From Niastella caeni (GTDB lineage Bacteria > Bacteroidota > Bacteroidia > Chitinophagales > Chitinophagaceae): DNA of 64,000 nt. Below are positions 61,893 to 64,000 of this stretch, piece after piece. The position numbers and the translations under genes are program-made. The notes beneath the pieces are model-generated. The model made no database searches. It was not told where the DNA came from and worked only from the letters and a program-made list of their open reading frames with translations. The stretch is taken from contig NZ_STFF01000005.1 in NCBI RefSeq assembly GCF_004834005.1, forward strand, positions 372,001 to 436,000. Direction: 5' to 3'. The first letter of the stretch is position 1; each line of letters starts with the position of its first letter.

Positions 61893-63443
61893 TTACTGGT
61901 TATTGAATTCCTGGTATTGCTTCATTTTATTGTACAATGTTTTGCGGTCGATGTTCAATAATTTTGCAGCCTTGCTTTTGTTAAAGTTTGATTTTTTCAG
62001 TGCTTCTATGATCGTTTCGTACTCGGCATCAATACTCGCATTTTTTAATGATAGCTCGCTGTGTGAATGATGCGGATGCGGCCGGGGAATTTCTGCTTCA
62101 GAAATAGGTGATGGAATCGGAGGGGTTGATATAGCTGGTTTGGGCTCTGATTGTAAATAGGTGGTGGTATCCGGTGCCTCGTCAAATTGCAACCGGGTAA
62201 AATTTGATATTTCGAAAGGCAACGTATGGGCTTCAATGTAAGTTCCTTCGGCCAACAACGTTGCCCGTTTTATTACATTCTTTAATTCGCGCAGGTTACC
62301 ATACCAGATGTAGCTCTTGAAGATATCTTCAACTTCTTTGGTAAATCCTTTTACATTTTTCTCCAGCTCTTTGTTGGTTTGCTGTAAGAAATGGCGGGCA
62401 AATACCAAAATATCTTCCTTACGGTCGCGCAATGGCGGCACCACAATGCTGAATTCGTTAAAGCGGTGGTACAGGTCTTCCCGGAACTTTCCTTTGCGCG
62501 CAATATCCCATAGCTTTTCGTTGCTGGCAACGATGATGCGAATATCCAGGTCAATGTCTTTTGTGCCCCCTACCCGCCGCATTTTTCTTTCCTGCACCAC
62601 GCGTAACAAAGAAACCTGGATGTCGTATGACAGGTTACCAACTTCATCAAGGAAAACTGTACCGCCATTGGCTATTTCAAGATTGCCTGTTTTTTGATTC
62701 AGGGCGCCGGTGAACGATCCTTTTTCATGACCGAACAGTTCACTGCCTGCCAGTTCTTTTGACATGGCTCCGCAATCAATGGCAACAAACGGCATCGCTT
62801 TACGGCGGCTGCGTTTGTGTATTTCCTGTGCAATGGCTTCCTTTCCACTGCCGCTTTCGCCATAAATAATGATGCTATAATTGGTAGGTGCTACCAGGTC
62901 AATTTGTTTGAGGATCTTTTTAAAGGGCTCGCTGTCCCCGAAAATATAGTCGCCTGAAATAATGACCTGCTGCTTCTTTTCCTTATTATCTAAAGTGTTC
63001 GGTTCTTCGGTAGTGGCAGGTGGCGTATAAGCAGGCGCCGCCTGGGAGGTAGAGGCAGTTGATTGAGTTGTAGCAGTTTGATTTTGCAACGCTTTTTTTA
63101 TGGTAACCAATATTTCATCGGGAAATAATGGTTTACCTATATAATCGTAGGCTCCGAGTTTCATTACTTCAACAGCCACTTTAATATCGCTGTAGCCGGT
63201 CATGATGATGACCGGAACTTCGGGTAATTGTTCCTTAATTTTCACCAGTAAAGTAGTACCGTCCATATCATCCAGCCTGAAGTCGCATAAAACCAGGTCG
63301 GGCGTGAATGAATTCATTAACTCTAATGCCTTTTTGCCGGCATACACCTCAGCCACCTCGTAGTTATGCTTGGTTAAAAAGCGCTTTAATAACAGGCAAA
63401 TATCCCTGTCGTCGTCGATTACTAATATTTTCGGCATCTTCAA
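61893..63443 (-). CDS. Sigma-54-dependent NtrC-family response regulator
   Basis: A 516-residue protein in the NtrC layout. Receiver (1-120): MKMPKILVIDDDRDICLLLK, phospho-Asp in DLVLCDFRLDD. AAA+ domain (about 170-400): Walker A GESGSGKE, GSFTGA loop (the sigma-54-contacting GAFTGA, with Ser for Ala), and Walker B VFLDEVGNL. The C-terminal Fis-type HTH is NFNKSKAAKLLNIDRKTLY. It should activate sigma-54 promoters after phosphorylation, possibly by the downstream PAS kinase. The rpoN gene lies just upstream. Confidence 0.93.
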   Translation of the reverse strand: MKMPKILVIDDDRDICLLLKRFLTKHNYEVAEVYAGKKALELMNSFTPDLVLCDFRLDDMDGTTLLVKIKEQLPEVPVIIMTGYSDIKVAVEVMKLGAYDYIGKPLFPDEILVTIKKALQNQTATTQSTASTSQAAPAYTPPATTEEPNTLDNKEKKQQVIISGDYIFGDSEPFKKILKQIDLVAPTNYSIIIYGESGSGKEAIAQEIHKRSRRKAMPFVAIDCGAMSKELAGSELFGHEKGSFTGALNQKTGNLEIANGGTVFLDEVGNLSYDIQVSLLRVVQERKMRRVGGTKDIDLDIRIIVASNEKLWDIARKGKFREDLYHRFNEFSIVVPPLRDRKEDILVFARHFLQQTNKELEKNVKGFTKEVEDIFKSYIWYGNLRELKNVIKRATLLAEGTYIEAHTLPFEISNFTRLQFDEAPDTTTYLQSEPKPAISTPPIPSPISEAEIPRPHPHHSHSELSLKNASIDAEYETIIEALKKSNFNKSKAAKLLNIDRKTLYNKMKQYQEFNNQ

Positions 63444-63534
63444 ATTTACTTTTTTACTGTGAGTTTATGATGGATTGTTTTAGGATAACCAGGTTGGTTA
63501 AAGGCGTAAAATTTAGTATCTTTTTAACAATGCC

Positions 63535-63556
63535 GCCCTGAGCGAAGCCGAAGGGC
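63535..63556. repeat. Short dispersed hairpin element at the rpoN 3' end
   Basis: GCCCT (63535-63539) and AGGGC (63552-63556) flank a GAGCGAAGCCGA core; its last base is the first of the rpoN stop complement (63556-63558). It is one of the CCCTTCG...CTCAGGG-type hairpin repeats frequent in many bacterial intergenic regions. Confidence 0.55.
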
Positions 63557-64000
63557 TATGCCCATATTGAACGCATTTGCGCTACCGGTATTTGCAATAT
63601 TTCACGGTACTTTGCAACCGTTCTGCGGGCAATTGAAAATCCTTTTTTTGCCAGGATAGTTACCAGTTGCTGATCGGTGTATGGGTTCTTTTTATCTTCT
63701 TTTTCAATAGCATCTTCAATGGCTACCTGGATAACCCGGTTACTGATGGCTTCTCCTTTTTCATTGATAATGCCTTCCGTAAACAGGTCTTTCAGTAATA
63801 TCATGCCAAAAGGCGTATCTACGTACTTATTGCAGGTTATACGCGATACGGTAGAAATGTCTACGCCGGTTTTGTCGGCAATATTTTTCAGGATCATAGG
63901 TTTAAGCAGTTTTATATCGCCTTCGCGAAAATAATCATACTGCATGTTTACAATGGCTTTCATAATGCGCAGCATAGTACCTTCCCGCTGCCGGATGGCG
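63556..64000 (-). CDS. rpoN: RNA polymerase sigma-54 factor, C-terminal part (partial at window edge)
   Basis: The frame is open from the right edge (64000) and ends at a TAG at 63556-63558; 148 residues are visible. The fragment includes the helix-turn-helix segment (NIADKTGVDISTVSRITCNKY) and the RpoN box ARRTVAKYRE near the end. These are the diagnostic DNA-binding elements of sigma-54. The N-terminal activator-contacting region lies outside the window. The adjacent sigma-54 activator supports the assignment. Confidence 0.93.
   Translation of the reverse strand, partial: AIRQREGTMLRIMKAIVNMQYDYFREGDIKLLKPMILKNIADKTGVDISTVSRITCNKYVDTPFGMILLKDLFTEGIINEKGEAISNRVIQVAIEDAIEKEDKKNPYTDQQLVTILAKKGFSIARRTVAKYREILQIPVAQMRSIWA

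Overview
The window is a chromosomal segment of a Bacteroidota bacterium, most likely of the family Chitinophagaceae (Niastella/Chitinophaga type). Evidence: two proteins ending in type A T9SS sorting domains, a lipoprotein-type TamA (TamL), DUF2723/GT117, an NrtR-type Nudix regulator, a TAnnTTTG -7 promoter box, few Shine-Dalgarno sites, and moderate GC content. I saw no rRNA, tRNA, CRISPR array, transposase or prophage gene. Species was not determined.

Layout. (1) 1-6150, + strand: a co-directional cluster SWIM protein (3' end only) / DUF5691 / MoxR AAA+ / DUF5682 / VWA, matching the uncharacterised E. coli yehL-yehM-yehP-yehQ set plus DUF5691. (2) 6212-9434, - strand: two overlapping lipoprotein-like genes of unknown role. 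(3) 9480-15260: NAD salvage locus. An NMNAT-like/methyltransferase fusion is divergent from an NrtR regulator. It is followed by a NadM-Nudix / NadV operon, an internally deleted ADP-ribosylglycohydrolase remnant and a KptA RNA 2'-phosphotransferase. Two identical-geometry operators bracket the promoter of this operon. (4) 15271-28061: mixed metabolic and envelope genes (LLM oxidoreductase, Rossmann protein, T9SS LamG protein, IorAB-like molybdenum hydroxylase, cyclophilin, lipoprotein, GT117, beta-barrel). (5) 28264-33646, - strand: a five-gene set (two coiled-coil proteins, a membrane-anchored solute-binding/OmpA fusion, a TauC-like permease, an ATPase) that looks like an undescribed cell-envelope system. 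(6) 34834-40997: GH5 hydrolase, seven-bladed FG-GAP T9SS protein, AraC regulator, PNPOx-like protein. (7) 41182-47697: a stress-type island (DUF892, low-affinity Fe permease-like, topoisomerase IB, DUF6496, DUF2383, a small PRPP-synthetase-named family, Lmo0937, YihY). (8) 47871-57110: TamB, TamL and an AsmA-like protein. (9) 57548-64000: beta-barrel, then a sigma-54 signalling block (RpoN, NtrC-type activator, two PAS kinases).

The most unusual non-coding signal is a set of intergenic arrays that differ in sequence but share a 7-nt period; some are folded as inverted halves. A separate array of exactly eight 11-nt units (34494-34581) is arranged four against four as a long hairpin. All product names come from reading the translations for family motifs; no database search was run.
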